DNA of 64,000 nucleotides from an uncultured Lachnospiraceae bacterium (GTDB lineage: Bacteria > Bacillota > Clostridia > Lachnospirales > Lachnospiraceae). A program made the position numbers and the translations under genes. The stretch lies in NCBI GenBank assembly GCA_949502235.1, contig CATBDC010000010.1, positions 1-64,000 on the forward strand, given 5' to 3'. The notes under the pieces are model-generated. The model was not told where the DNA came from and did no database searches. It saw only the letters and a list, made by a program, of their open reading frames with translations. Numbering within the stretch: the stretch's first letter is position 1; each line of letters begins with the position of its first letter. Shown one piece after another: positions 35,343 through 44,663 of the stretch.

Positions 35343-36677
35343 AAGGGATGTCTATTTGGCTAGTTACTGCCGTGAACAGTTGGGATAGGTCATCAGGACT
35401 TTGAACAAATCATCACAAGTAATAACTTTTATATTGATAAAACCAAATTTATCAGAGAGTGGTGGGAAAATAACGATGCTGTATCTCTGATCACCCGCCC
35501 CAGACGTTTTGGAAAGACGCTGAATCTAAGTATGACGAAATATTTCTTTTCCGTCAGCCATTCCGAAAAAAAACGTTTTATTTCAAAATCTCTATATCTG
35601 GCAGGACGAAAAATGCAGAGAACTGCAGGGAACTTGGCCTGTCATCTTCTTAAGCTTTGCCAGTGTGAAAGCCCCCCCTTTCCCGATGCAAGGAAAAGTA
35701 TTTGTCAGATTATAAAAAATTTGTATAACAAGTATGATTTTCTTCTGAAAATCAGCTATCTAAATGAAGATAAGAAAAAGGCATACACAGACATCTCCGC
35801 TAATATGGATAACAATCTGGCTGCCAATTCCCTGAACACATTATCAGATTACCTGATGCGTTATTATGGGAAAAAGGTAATTATCCTGCTGGACGATTAC
35901 GATACTCCTATGCAAGAGGCCTACGTATATGGCTATTGGGATGAACTGGTTTCCTTTATCCGTAACCTGTTTGGCTCCATCTTTAAGACAAACCCCTTTC
36001 TTGGCAAATCCCTCATGACCGGAATCATCAGGGTCAGTAGGGAGTCCATCTTTTCTGACCTGAATAATCTTACAGTAGTTACAACCACTTCGAATCTATA
36101 TGCGGACAGTTTTGGCTTTACCCAGCAGGAGGTGTGGGACGCCCTCGAGGAATACGGCCTGTCATCAAAAAAGGATGAGGTCAGAAACTAGTATGATGGG
36201 TTCACATCTGGAAATATGACCGATATCTACAATCCCTGGTCCATCATCAATTACCTGAAATTCGAAAGATTTGCTCCCTATTGGGCCAATACCAGCAGTA
36301 ACAATCTGGTCGGAAAGCTGATCCAGGAAGGGAGTCCGGACACAAAAATGGTGATGGAGGATCTTCTTTCCGGCAAGGCGCTCACTACGCAGATTAACGA
36401 GCAGATTATATTCAGCCGGTTATGGCGCAAAGAAAATGCCGTCTGGAGCCTGCTGCTGGCAGCTGGCTATCTGCGTGTAAAACACTGGTGAAGATATGAT
36501 GTCATTCTTGAATTTAAAGTCCATGACCCGGACGAAGAAAATACACTTGCAGATACAGTACAGGAAACGTTAGAGCAGATTGAACGCATGGAATATTCCG
36601 CCGCACTGGAAGCTAAAGGAATCCCGAAGGAACGATTCGGAAATATGGATTCGCATTTGAAGGGAAAACCGTCTTAA
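35343..36677 (+). pseudogene. Decayed AAA-ATPase-like/PD-(D/E)XK protein gene
   Basis: The remnant reads as the common Firmicute and Bacteroidetes family with an AAA-ATPase-like domain and a C-terminal PD-(D/E)XK nuclease-like domain. FYIDKTKFIREWWENND, ITRPRRFGKTLNLSM, IILLDDYDTPMQEA and ILEFKVHDPDEE are visible in different frames. Damage includes a frame change near 35350, shifts at an A-run (about 35568) and a C-run (about 35677), an in-frame TAG at 36189 and TGA at 36489, and loss of about 100 residues before the nuclease part. The two homopolymer shifts could be sequencing errors, but the stops and the deletion are not. It is transcriptionally isolated between two minus-strand operons. 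Confidence 0.85.
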
Positions 36678-36720
36678 TAAGATAGAACTTTTCCACCGGT
36701 ACGGATGGAATGTTATTTGA

Positions 36721-36805
36721 GGGACGTGGTAAAATGAAAAAGTGCCTGTCCCCGTAAACTTTTTTGTTTCTGGGGACAGGCACTTTTTCATTTTACCACG
36801 TCCCC
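36721..36805. repeat. GGGGACAGG-family long palindrome after yajC
   Basis: The segment 36721-36754 is inverted almost perfectly at 36772-36805 (33 or more pairs) around TAAACTTTTTTGTTTCT. It carries the same GGGGACAGG core as the repeats at 15905 and 16345, here with GTGGTAAAATG. Its end is four bases from the yajC stop and it can end that operon. Confidence 0.8.
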
Positions 36806-36809
36806 GATT

Positions 36810-37118
36810 CTACTCCGCGGACGCTTTTTCAATCTGTGCTACTGCTGCCTTCTGCATGGGAATACGGCAGTTCTTATTGTTACCAAACTCTACGATAATA
36901 TCATGATCCTGAATATCAATAATCACGCCATAAAAGCCGCTTGTCGTAAGCACCGTATCGCCCACCTCCATGTCGGCAATCATCGCCTGTATTCTCTTCT
37001 GCTCCTTTTTCTGGGGTCTTAAGAAAATAAAGTAAAAGCCTCCGAATATAACGGCATATACGACAATTAATAATGCCCAGCTCATTCCTCCCTGTGCCTG
37101 CGATGCTAAAGTATACAT
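36810..37118 (-). CDS. yajC: Preprotein translocase subunit YajC
   Basis: YajC is a small accessory protein of the Sec translocon. The 102-residue protein has a single membrane helix (about 12-33, SWALLIVVYAVIFGGFYFIF) followed by the family motif LRPQKKEQKR and a short cytoplasmic beta domain (GDTVLTTSGFYGVI). The ATG at 37118 has TAGGAGG nine bases upstream, so the longer reading to 37142 is rejected. tgt lies 111 bases upstream in the usual tgt-yajC order. Length and motif are normal. Confidence 0.95.
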   Translation of the reverse strand: MYTLASQAQGGMSWALLIVVYAVIFGGFYFIFLRPQKKEQKRIQAMIADMEVGDTVLTTSGFYGVIIDIQDHDIIVEFGNNKNCRIPMQKAAVAQIEKASAE

Positions 37119-37229
37119 ACAATTCTTCCTCCTAAATCTCATTAAACACTATTGCTATCATACAAGATAATGTCTTTTTCATCAAGTAATTTTCTCTATT
37201 TCATGCAAATTTTATACTTTTTTATATTT

Positions 37230-38363
37230 TTATTCCTTAAGGCCAGCCATCCTTCCAAGCTTGTCCGCCTTATATTCCTTATATCTGCCCGCCTCAATGG
37301 CTGCCCGTATCTCTGCCATCATTGTATTGTAGAAATACAGATTGTGAAGAACACAAAGTCTCATGCCCAGCATTTCTTTTGCCTTAAGCAGATGTCTGAT
37401 ATATGCACGGGAATAGATCCGGCACACAGGACACTGGCACCCTTTCTCAATGGGGCTTGTATCCAGTTCATATTTTGCGTTAAACAGATTTAATTTTCCC
37501 TGGTTTGTATACACATGGCCGTGCCTTCCGTTGCGGCTTGGATAAACACAGTCAAAAAAGTCAACGCCCCTGTCTACCGCCTCCAGTATATTAGCCGGAG
37601 TCCCTACCCCCATCAGATAGACAGGCTTTTCTGCCGGCAGATAAGGTACAACTGCATCTAATATCCGGTACATCTCCTCATGGCTTTCGCCTACCGCAAG
37701 CCCTCCCACGGCATAGCCGTCAAGATCAAGCTCTGTAATTTCCTTTGCATGGCGGATACGGATATCCTCATAAATACCGCCCTGATTAATACCGAAAAGA
37801 AGCTGGTTTCTATTTATGGTATCAGGAAGGCTGTTTAACCTTTCCATCTCTCTTTTACATCTTTGAAGCCATCTTGTGGTCCGATCCACTGACTGCTCCA
37901 TATAGCTTCTGTCCGCCACACTGGAGGGGCACTCGTCAAAGGCCATGGCAATTGTTGATCCAAGGTTGGACTGAATCCGCATGCTTTCCTCCGGCCCCAT
38001 AAATATTTTTCTTCCATCAATGTGTGAATTGAAATAAACCCCTTCTTCCTTGATTCTTCTAAGGCCGGCCAGAGAAAAGACCTGAAAGCCGCCGGAGTCC
38101 GTAAGAATCGGTTTATCCCAGACCATAAATTTATGAAGCCCTCCCAGCTTTTTTATCACCTCATCCCCCGGCCTCACATGCAGATGATAGGTATTTGAAA
38201 GCTCTACCTGAGTTCCTATCTCCTGTAAATCCTGCGTGGACGCAGCGCCCTTTATAGCCGCTGCAGTTCCTACATTCATAAATACAGGGGTCTCAATGAC
38301 CCCGTGTACCGTACACAGCCTTCCTCTTTTGGCAAGACCGTCTCTTTTTATTAACTCATACAT
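37230..38363 (-). CDS. tgt: Queuine tRNA-ribosyltransferase
   Basis: Tgt swaps guanine 34 for the queuosine precursor in tRNAs with GUN anticodons. The 377-residue protein has the catalytic region TDSGGFQVFSL, the nucleophile loop GVGTPANILEAVDRGVDFFD, and zinc ligands in CQCPVCRIYSRAYIRHL. All core motifs and length are normal. It sits between the L,D-transpeptidase gene (26 bases upstream) and yajC. Queuosine synthesis genes themselves are not in this window, so the cell may salvage the base. Confidence 0.97.
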   Translation of the reverse strand: MYELIKRDGLAKRGRLCTVHGVIETPVFMNVGTAAAIKGAASTQDLQEIGTQVELSNTYHLHVRPGDEVIKKLGGLHKFMVWDKPILTDSGGFQVFSLAGLRRIKEEGVYFNSHIDGRKIFMGPEESMRIQSNLGSTIAMAFDECPSSVADRSYMEQSVDRTTRWLQRCKREMERLNSLPDTINRNQLLFGINQGGIYEDIRIRHAKEITELDLDGYAVGGLAVGESHEEMYRILDAVVPYLPAEKPVYLMGVGTPANILEAVDRGVDFFDCVYPSRNGRHGHVYTNQGKLNLFNAKYELDTSPIEKGCQCPVCRIYSRAYIRHLLKAKEMLGMRLCVLHNLYFYNTMMAEIRAAIEAGRYKEYKADKLGRMAGLKE

Positions 38364-38389
38364 AATAAAATACTAAACCTCTTTCTGCT

Positions 38390-40198
38390 TTAATAATGAA
38401 TGACAACCGGCGTCCCGATGGTAAGCATGCTGTAAAGAACCTGCGCCTGTCCATAAGGCATATTAATACATCCGTGGGAGCCATTTGACAGATACAAAGA
38501 GCCGCCGAAATACGGCTGCCATGTTGCGTCATGGAAACCGATTCCGCTCCATGTCACGCGCATCCAGAAAGAAACAGGAGTCTCATACTCCGGTTTTCCG
38601 GTCTTGGGATCTATCTCCCCTACCAGCGTCTTGTTCTGCTGCAGCTCTAAAATGGAGTAAACCCCTGACGGAGTTTCCCTGTTCCATATATTGGGATTAC
38701 CGGTAACAACGTCACTGTCCAGTACAACCTGGCCTCCCTGGAACAGCCACATATGCTGGGAGCTTAAGTCAACCTCCGCGTAGGTGTTTCCCATATCCAT
38801 AGGCTCATGAGTCGCCGCCGCACTGAAATACGCAGGCTCCCTTGTGACAGTCTCTGCATTCTGAATATTCGCCGTAAGCGCCCCATACTCTGTCTCCTGG
38901 TCAATTTCCCATCCGTAAGTGCCGGGGTTAACTGACACGACATTTCCATTAGCCGTTGTAAATTCCCTGGTCTTTCCTATTGTGTCGTATTTTTCCGCAA
39001 GGGCCGCGATATACCCCCTGACTGCGTCCTGGTTAAAGGCTACATTCATCTCCCCGTCTACAGTCACCCACTGTGAAATCACCGCCGCATCCACAACCTC
39101 TGTATACGGATGAAAGTCATAAGTGATATTCGCCCCGAGATAGCTGTTCATTGCATCCTTTGCGGCAATAACCTGTTCGGAATCCTCAAGAAAGCGTGGT
39201 TTTAAATAGCACTCCGTCTCCGCCAGGTTTAAAACCGGATGAAATCCACCTACAGCCTTTTCTGCTTCCTTATGAAGCTTTTCCACATCAATCTGCGTCC
39301 CGATAACCTCCGGTATAACGACAAATTCCGTATCCTTAAATTCAGGATGGGCATCTACAGATGCCACCTGGTTCTCCGGCACCATGCACTGAAGCCCTGC
39401 TAATTTCGCCTCAAGCATTTCCTTGTCATATTCCACTCCCACGGAAGCCTCTATCTCCTGCTTCTTCCACAGAGTTTCGATCCAGAAAAAATTATTCTGC
39501 TCCTTTACCAGCTTTTCCAATTCCTTTCCCGGCACATATTTCAGTGAAATGTCTTTTCCCGCAATCTGTTCCTCACTTCCGTCAGACTTCTCTATAGTAA
39601 GCACATAACCCTTCACCTGCTCTTCCATATATGCTTCTACCTGTGCCACGTCCTTCATAGAAAAATCTGTTCCGTTTATTGTGGTATGAAACATAAAATG
39701 ACTTCCAAAGTAAACCGCAAACCCAGCATATACTGCCGCAATTACACCCACAATGCTTCCGGAGGCGATTGCAGCTATTTTTCTGCCCTTCCTCCTGCGC
39801 TCCCTTTTTTCCTCTTCTGACTCCTCTTCTCCGTCATCCGGTTCATCCGAATTGTCTTCTATATCTTCATCATCGTCATCGTATTCTGAATCACCATCGG
39901 AATCGACATATTCATCCTCGTATTCTGAATCCTCATATTCATCCTCATCGAATTCATCCTCTGAATCTTCCTGCTCATGGTGTTCCTCTTCAGTATCATC
40001 CTCCGAGCCGCCTCTGCGGGAAAAATATTCGTTCTCAGAATCCGTAAATTCCTCATCCAGATCTATCTCTATGAATTCGATATCATCATCATGCCCTCCT
40101 GCTCCTGCATCTGTATCGCTGGGGTCTTTTATACCGCCATAAATATCCTTCATTGCCTCCTCGATAATATCATCCGCATTCTTTTCTGTATCACTCAT
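38390..40198 (-). CDS. Membrane-anchored L,D-transpeptidase with acidic cytoplasmic tail
   Basis: The first 140 residues are cytoplasmic and extremely acidic (about 36-130 is mainly Asp and Glu). A membrane helix follows (141-164), then two peptidoglycan-binding-type domains of the VanW/PG_binding_4 kind (about 170-450) and a C-terminal YkuD domain. The catalytic cysteine is 577 in SHGCINM, with histidines nearby (GFHDATW). It should make or edit 3-3 cross-links in peptidoglycan or attach proteins to it. The acidic cytoplasmic segment is not part of the enzyme and could bind a basic partner. It is divergent from aroC. Confidence 0.93.
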   Translation of the reverse strand: MSDTEKNADDIIEEAMKDIYGGIKDPSDTDAGAGGHDDDIEFIEIDLDEEFTDSENEYFSRRGGSEDDTEEEHHEQEDSEDEFDEDEYEDSEYEDEYVDSDGDSEYDDDDEDIEDNSDEPDDGEEESEEEKRERRRKGRKIAAIASGSIVGVIAAVYAGFAVYFGSHFMFHTTINGTDFSMKDVAQVEAYMEEQVKGYVLTIEKSDGSEEQIAGKDISLKYVPGKELEKLVKEQNNFFWIETLWKKQEIEASVGVEYDKEMLEAKLAGLQCMVPENQVASVDAHPEFKDTEFVVIPEVIGTQIDVEKLHKEAEKAVGGFHPVLNLAETECYLKPRFLEDSEQVIAAKDAMNSYLGANITYDFHPYTEVVDAAVISQWVTVDGEMNVAFNQDAVRGYIAALAEKYDTIGKTREFTTANGNVVSVNPGTYGWEIDQETEYGALTANIQNAETVTREPAYFSAAATHEPMDMGNTYAEVDLSSQHMWLFQGGQVVLDSDVVTGNPNIWNRETPSGVYSILELQQNKTLVGEIDPKTGKPEYETPVSFWMRVTWSGIGFHDATWQPYFGGSLYLSNGSHGCINMPYGQAQVLYSMLTIGTPVVIHY

Positions 40199-40305
40199 AG
40201 AAAAATACCTCTTTCCTTTTTTTCACACTGTTCTATTATAATATGGCTCTTTACAAAAGTACAGTACAAATGCAGTAAAAAACCGAAAGATTTCTTCATT
40301 AAAGA

Positions 40306-40334
40306 TTGCGTGCTGCGGCATCTTCGTGTATAAT
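40306..40334 (+). promoter_or_regulatory. Promoter of aroC
   Basis: TTGCGT (40306-40311) and TATAAT (40329-40334) are 17 bases apart. The aroC start follows 54 bases later, with AAAGGAG before it. Confidence 0.7.
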
Positions 40335-40387
40335 AAGTTGAAAATGTCAGAAGGTATTTTATAAATTATTCAAAAGGAGTTTTTTAC

Positions 40388-41488
40388 ATGGCAGGCTCAA
40401 CATACGGAACTTTATTTTCAATTACAACCTGGGGGGAATCCCACGGTCCGGCTTTGGGAGTTGTTATTGACGGCTGTCCCGCAGGACTTCCTCTTTCCGA
40501 AGCTGACATACAGAAATATCTGGACAGGAGAAAACCCGGACAGAGTAAATATACAACAAAACGCGCAGAAAGTGATAGAGCAGTCATTTTATCCGGGGTA
40601 TTTGAAGGAAGAACGACTGGCACTCCTATTTCCATTATGATTCAAAATGCAGATCAGCGCTCTAAAGATTACGGGAAAATCAAGGACTGCTACCGTCCGG
40701 GACATGCGGACTATACATTTGACGCCAAGTACGGCTTCCGTGATTACCGGGGCGGCGGACGTTCCTCCGGCCGGGAGACAATCGGACGCACAGCTGCCGG
40801 GGCTGTTGCCGCAAGGCTGCTTTCGGAGCTTGGCGTAGAGGTCACTGCCTATACAAAGGCTATCGGGGACATCTGTATTCCCTCTTCCGAATATCATTAT
40901 AATGAGATTATGGAAAATTCGCTGTATATGCCTAACAATGCCTATGCCGCAAAAGCTTCAGAGTATCTGGAGGACTGCATAAAAAAACTTGACTCCTCTG
41001 GCGGTATTATCGAGTGTGTCATCACCGGCATACCCGCCGGCGTTGGAGAACCGGTTTTTAAGAAGCTGGATGCTTCCCTTGCAGAGGCGGTAATGTCCAT
41101 CGGTGCGGTAAAAGGCGTTGAAATCGGAGCTGGCTTTCAGGCCGCAAAAGCATCCGGAAGCACGAATAATGACGCTTTCGGCGTTGATGGCGGTAAAGTT
41201 TTTAAGGAAACCAACCATTCTGGCGGTATTCTTGGCGGTATAAGTGACGGCTCCCCTGTAATTTTACGGGCAGCCATAAAGCCCACTCCGTCCATTGCAA
41301 AAGAGCAGAAAACTATCACAAGTTCCTTAGAAAACACCGCCATTTCCATAACAGGCCGCCATGACCCGGTGATTGTTCCGAGAGCCGTTGTAGTCGTAGA
41401 AGCTATGGCCGCACTTACCGTGCTTGATCTTATGATGGTAAATATGAGCACCCGCCTAAGCTCCCTGAAAGAATTTTATAAGGAATAG
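40388..41488 (+). CDS. aroC: Chorismate synthase
   Basis: AroC makes chorismate from EPSP using reduced FMN as a catalyst, the last shared step of aromatic synthesis. The 366-residue protein has the three family signatures: [14 protein letters not shown], the arginine-rich [13 protein letters not shown] region and [20 protein letters not shown]. Length is normal. It is monocistronic from a good promoter and ends in a strong bidirectional terminator. It feeds PheA, encoded 27 kb away. Confidence 0.97.
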   Translation: MAGSTYGTLFSITTWGESHGPALGVVIDGCPAGLPLSEADIQKYLDRRKPGQSKYTTKRAESDRAVILSGVFEGRTTGTPISIMIQNADQRSKDYGKIKDCYRPGHADYTFDAKYGFRDYRGGGRSSGRETIGRTAAGAVAARLLSELGVEVTAYTKAIGDICIPSSEYHYNEIMENSLYMPNNAYAAKASEYLEDCIKKLDSSGGIIECVITGIPAGVGEPVFKKLDASLAEAVMSIGAVKGVEIGAGFQAAKASGSTNNDAFGVDGGKVFKETNHSGGILGGISDGSPVILRAAIKPTPSIAKEQKTITSSLENTAISITGRHDPVIVPRAVVVVEAMAALTVLDLMMVNMSTRLSSLKEFYKE

Positions 41489-41525
41489 TGGATGTAACAA
41501 GACCCGCGCCAAAAAACCTGTCAGA

Positions 41526-41558
41526 AAAAAAAGCCCTTCACCAGGAAGGGCTTTTTTT
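41526..41558. terminator. Bidirectional terminator between aroC and fic
   Basis: AGCCCTTC (41532-41539) pairs with GAAGGGCT (41545-41552), with A-rich and T-rich flanks on either side. It lies between the convergent ends of aroC and the Fic gene, whose stop is at its edge. Confidence 0.9.
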
Positions 41559-42192
41559 ATCTGATTCTCCTTATACAGATTTCTTTCATAAAACAGATTA
41601 TTTCTTTATCGTCAGCAGTTTCATAATATAGAATCAGCATCTCTTTAAATTCTTCCAGCTTTTCAATAGGTATCTGAAAAATTCCCACATTATTTTGGAT
41701 TAATATCTTATTTGCTATAAGCTGGGCTACACGCTTATTTCCGTCAATAAACATCTGGGCTCTTGCAACATAGCTGAAATATTTCAAGGCACGCGTCTCT
41801 ATATCCTCTATCTGCTCAAGGCGCTTCAATGTCTCTATAATGATCCCTGTGTGTGGCATTTCCGGCTCCCAAGAGGTGCCTCCTGTCTGCACCGGAATTG
41901 TACGGATCTCCCCTGCATAGTTAAAAAGCAGTTCCCCCACAATCTTATTATACTCTCTTAGTAGCATAAGATTACTGTCATATTCCAGAGTATCTAAAAG
42001 GAACTGCCAGGCCCTTTTCATATTGATTACAAACAAAACCTCCTCCGTTTTTGTTGTAGTGGGGGCATTTGCAAGAATTGCCTCCGTCTTTGGAAAGGTT
42101 GTGCCAAGTCCTTCCAGATTCGCGCTCTTCCAGATGCTGTCTACCAGAAGACGCTTCGACATTTCCACTGCCGTATCCTGCATCCTACACAT
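41557..42192 (-). CDS. Fic-fold protein lacking the catalytic histidine
   Basis: The 211-residue protein has the Fic fold: an N-terminal inhibitory-helix motif of the S-x-x-x-E-G type (SANLEG, 23-28), a flap region (TGGTSWEPEMPH) and the core motif at 146-154. The core reads QMFIDGNKR instead of HPFxDGNGR or HPFxDGNKR, so the essential histidine is glutamine and the anion-binding GNGR is GNKR. Classical AMP transfer is therefore doubtful; phosphate-transfer activities as in Doc also need the histidine. Its start overlaps the stop of the uridine-kinase-like gene by eight bases. It is the last gene of the dgt-dnaG-rpoD operon, an unusual place for a Fic gene. Confidence 0.85.
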   Translation of the reverse strand: MCRMQDTAVEMSKRLLVDSIWKSANLEGLGTTFPKTEAILANAPTTTKTEEVLFVINMKRAWQFLLDTLEYDSNLMLLREYNKIVGELLFNYAGEIRTIPVQTGGTSWEPEMPHTGIIIETLKRLEQIEDIETRALKYFSYVARAQMFIDGNKRVAQLIANKILIQNNVGIFQIPIEKLEEFKEMLILYYETADDKEIICFMKEICIRRIR

Positions 42193-43852
42193 TGAAGCAC
42201 CCGCCTCCGATAAACTCCCGCAGAAGGGAATTCATAGGTACATTCTCGCTCCCGATGCCCACAAAATAGTCCAGGAATTTAAGCAGTCTTTTTGCCTCCA
42301 CATATTCGGGGCAGTTATGCTCGATCCCAAATAGCAGGGCCTCCACATAAGGCTTTAACACCGCAAGCTCATAGATGAGGGCTGAATTGAACATAACATC
42401 CGCCTCCTCCTGATATGGAAAGATATTTTGTTCTTCTCCCCGTCTTACGGACGGCCACATGCCGATAGTCCTCTTCGCGGAGGAGCCTCTTGTTCTTGCG
42501 TCCCGCACGATTCTCCTTAACAGTCTCCCATCGGTAGTCGGAATCTGGTTATGCTCGTCAATGTTAAGCTGTGTAAGTGCGCTGATATAAATTTTGTACT
42601 TATTCTCATCGTTTAAGCTTTCTGTAAGCTTGGGATTCAGGCAGTGAATTCCTTCAAACACCAGAACATCATTTGGCCCCAGCCTTTTGGGCTTGCTGCT
42701 GTACTCCTTGCTTCCCTTCAGGAAATTAAAGGTTGGAATCACAACCTCCTTCCCCGCTAAGAGCTCCTGCATCTGCGTGTTAAATAAATCCACATCTACT
42801 GCACCCAGACACTCAAAATCATAGTTTCCATTCTCATCCCTGGGATTTTCCTCCCTCTCGACAAAGTAATTGTCCACCGCAATCGGATGAGGAACCAGTC
42901 CGTTTGCCCGAAGCTGTATGGACAGCCGGTGGGAAAAGGTGGTTTTGCCCGATGAGGAAGGACCTGCAATCAGCACAAACTTAATCTCCGGCCTGGACGC
43001 AATCTCTCCTGCAATCTCCGCAATCCGCTTTTCCTGCATGGCCTCCTGTACCAGAACCACCTCTCTTAAATCTCCCTTTGTAATGCGGTCATTTAAGGCT
43101 CCTACTGTCTCAATGCCCTGTAAGTCTCCCCACTTTGTAGACTCCTTTAAAACGCCGAAAAGCTTTGTCTGGGGTTCAAACTTCGGAACAGTCCTGGGGG
43201 ACGATTTTACCGGCATCTGGATTACAAAGCCTTCATCATAAAGGTACAGCTTGAAATATTTAAGATATCCCGCACTTGGCACCATATATCCATAATAATA
43301 GTCCTCAAACTCATTCATGTTGTAAATATTTACTCTGGAAACCCGGCGGTAATTAAAAAGCTTTTCTTTATCATGCATCCCATACTTTTTAAAAAGCGCG
43401 ACAGCCTCATCCGTATGAACACTGCGTTTTCCGATAGGCATATTTTCTTCAGCCATTTTCTCCATTCTGGCAGTCACCAGATTTAGGAATTCCTGATTCA
43501 GAACTACATCCCCTTCAACCGTACAGTAATAGCCTTTACTCACGGAATAGTGGATTCTGACCTTACTTACCGCGCCCTTAGGAGCAGAATCATAAATTGC
43601 CTTTACAAGCATAAAACACATACTTCTCTTATATGTCTTATGTCCAATCTCGTCCCCTGTGGTAACAAACCTCATCACGCAATTTTTTGTAAGCTTCTTA
43701 TGAAGCTCCTGAAGCTTTTCATCTATGAACACAAGAACAATGTCATTCTCATAATCCTTCTGAAAATCCTCTGCAATTTTCCGATATGTAGTCCCCTTTT
43801 CATACTGTCTTACTTCTCTTCCGATCTGAACCGTATACATTTCCTCACTCAT
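42185..43852 (-). CDS. Nucleoside (uridine) kinase with TGS-like N-terminal region
   Basis: The C-terminal 300 residues are a uridine-kinase/phosphoribulokinase-type P-loop domain with AGPSSSGKTTFSHRL, the acceptor loop DNYFVEREENPRDENG and FEGIHCLN. The N-terminal 250 residues contain a TGS-like segment and a region resembling the threonyl-tRNA synthetase second additional domain, a layout known in Clostridia. The 555-residue length fits that architecture. It is likely to phosphorylate uridine or cytidine, but the extra domains may give it another substrate. The ATG at 43852 has GAGAGGAG upstream; the longer frame to 43948 intrudes into nif3. Confidence 0.88.
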   Translation of the reverse strand: MSEEMYTVQIGREVRQYEKGTTYRKIAEDFQKDYENDIVLVFIDEKLQELHKKLTKNCVMRFVTTGDEIGHKTYKRSMCFMLVKAIYDSAPKGAVSKVRIHYSVSKGYYCTVEGDVVLNQEFLNLVTARMEKMAEENMPIGKRSVHTDEAVALFKKYGMHDKEKLFNYRRVSRVNIYNMNEFEDYYYGYMVPSAGYLKYFKLYLYDEGFVIQMPVKSSPRTVPKFEPQTKLFGVLKESTKWGDLQGIETVGALNDRITKGDLREVVLVQEAMQEKRIAEIAGEIASRPEIKFVLIAGPSSSGKTTFSHRLSIQLRANGLVPHPIAVDNYFVEREENPRDENGNYDFECLGAVDVDLFNTQMQELLAGKEVVIPTFNFLKGSKEYSSKPKRLGPNDVLVFEGIHCLNPKLTESLNDENKYKIYISALTQLNIDEHNQIPTTDGRLLRRIVRDARTRGSSAKRTIGMWPSVRRGEEQNIFPYQEEADVMFNSALIYELAVLKPYVEALLFGIEHNCPEYVEAKRLLKFLDYFVGIGSENVPMNSLLREFIGGGCFNV

Positions 43853-43880
43853 GATTTTTTCTCCTCTCCGGACATATTTT

Positions 43881-44663
43881 TTATATAACAGAAAACGGAT
43901 GGCAGATATCTGCTGCCAGCACCGCTGCCTCCGGGATATGTTTTTCAAAATATTTCTTCATATCATCAATAAAAATATGCTCCACCCCATAGTGGCCGGC
44001 ATCAATAATCGCCATTCCCTGCGCGGCAGCATCCGTTCCCTCGTGATGCCCGATATCCCCCGTAATAAGAACATCCGCCCCCTTTTCAAGGGCTGAACGA
44101 ATGACGCTTTTTCCTGAACCGGGACAGATTGCGGCCCTCTTCACATGTGTATTTAGATCCCCCCAGGCCCTCACACATGAAAGCCCGAAGGCCTCCTTTA
44201 CCTTCCCGCACATTTCACCGAGAGTCACAGGCTCTATATCCGCAATTCTCCCAATTCCTTCTTCCTTTTCATCTCCTCCTAAAGCAGTCACCTCTAAAAC
44301 CCTGCTCTTTGCAATTCCCAGTTTTCTGAAAGAAAGCTCACCCATCCTCTTTACGTCATAATTCGTATGCATGGCATAACAGCATATGTCATTCTGAAGG
44401 AGCTTTAGAACACGGTTCCCGGTAAAGTTCTGGTTCGTCACACTCTTAAGCCCTGAAAAAATAAGGGGGTGATGGGTAACAAGCAGATCTGCCTTCTGTT
44501 TTACTGCCTCCTCAATCACCTCATCTGACGCATCAAGCGCCACATAAATACGTCCAATCTCCTTATCATCTCTCCCGGCCAAAAGCCCTGTATTGTCCCA
44601 CTCAAGTGCACATTTCCCCGGATAGTCTTTTTCAATGATAGTTATAATCTCTTTACATTTCAT
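43881..44663 (-). CDS. Nif3-like dinuclear metal centre protein
   Basis: The 260-residue protein belongs to the NIF3/YqfO family of hexameric proteins with a two-metal site. Metal ligands appear in VTHHPLIF near residue 65 and in TGDIGHHEG near residue 215. The biochemical role of the family is unsettled, with proposals around GTP cyclohydrolase-like or metal chaperone functions. The ATG at 44663 has GGGAGG upstream and overlaps the trmK stop by four bases. The rpoD-trmK-nif3 order is conserved in Firmicutes and supports the call. Confidence 0.92.
   Translation of the reverse strand: MKCKEIITIIEKDYPGKCALEWDNTGLLAGRDDKEIGRIYVALDASDEVIEEAVKQKADLLVTHHPLIFSGLKSVTNQNFTGNRVLKLLQNDICCYAMHTNYDVKRMGELSFRKLGIAKSRVLEVTALGGDEKEEGIGRIADIEPVTLGEMCGKVKEAFGLSCVRAWGDLNTHVKRAAICPGSGKSVIRSALEKGADVLITGDIGHHEGTDAAAQGMAIIDAGHYGVEHIFIDDMKKYFEKHIPEAAVLAADICHPFSVI

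Noticed and set aside
39753-40142. Serine-rich plus-strand frame
   Set aside because: It is the complement of the Asp/Glu-rich tail of the L,D-transpeptidase.
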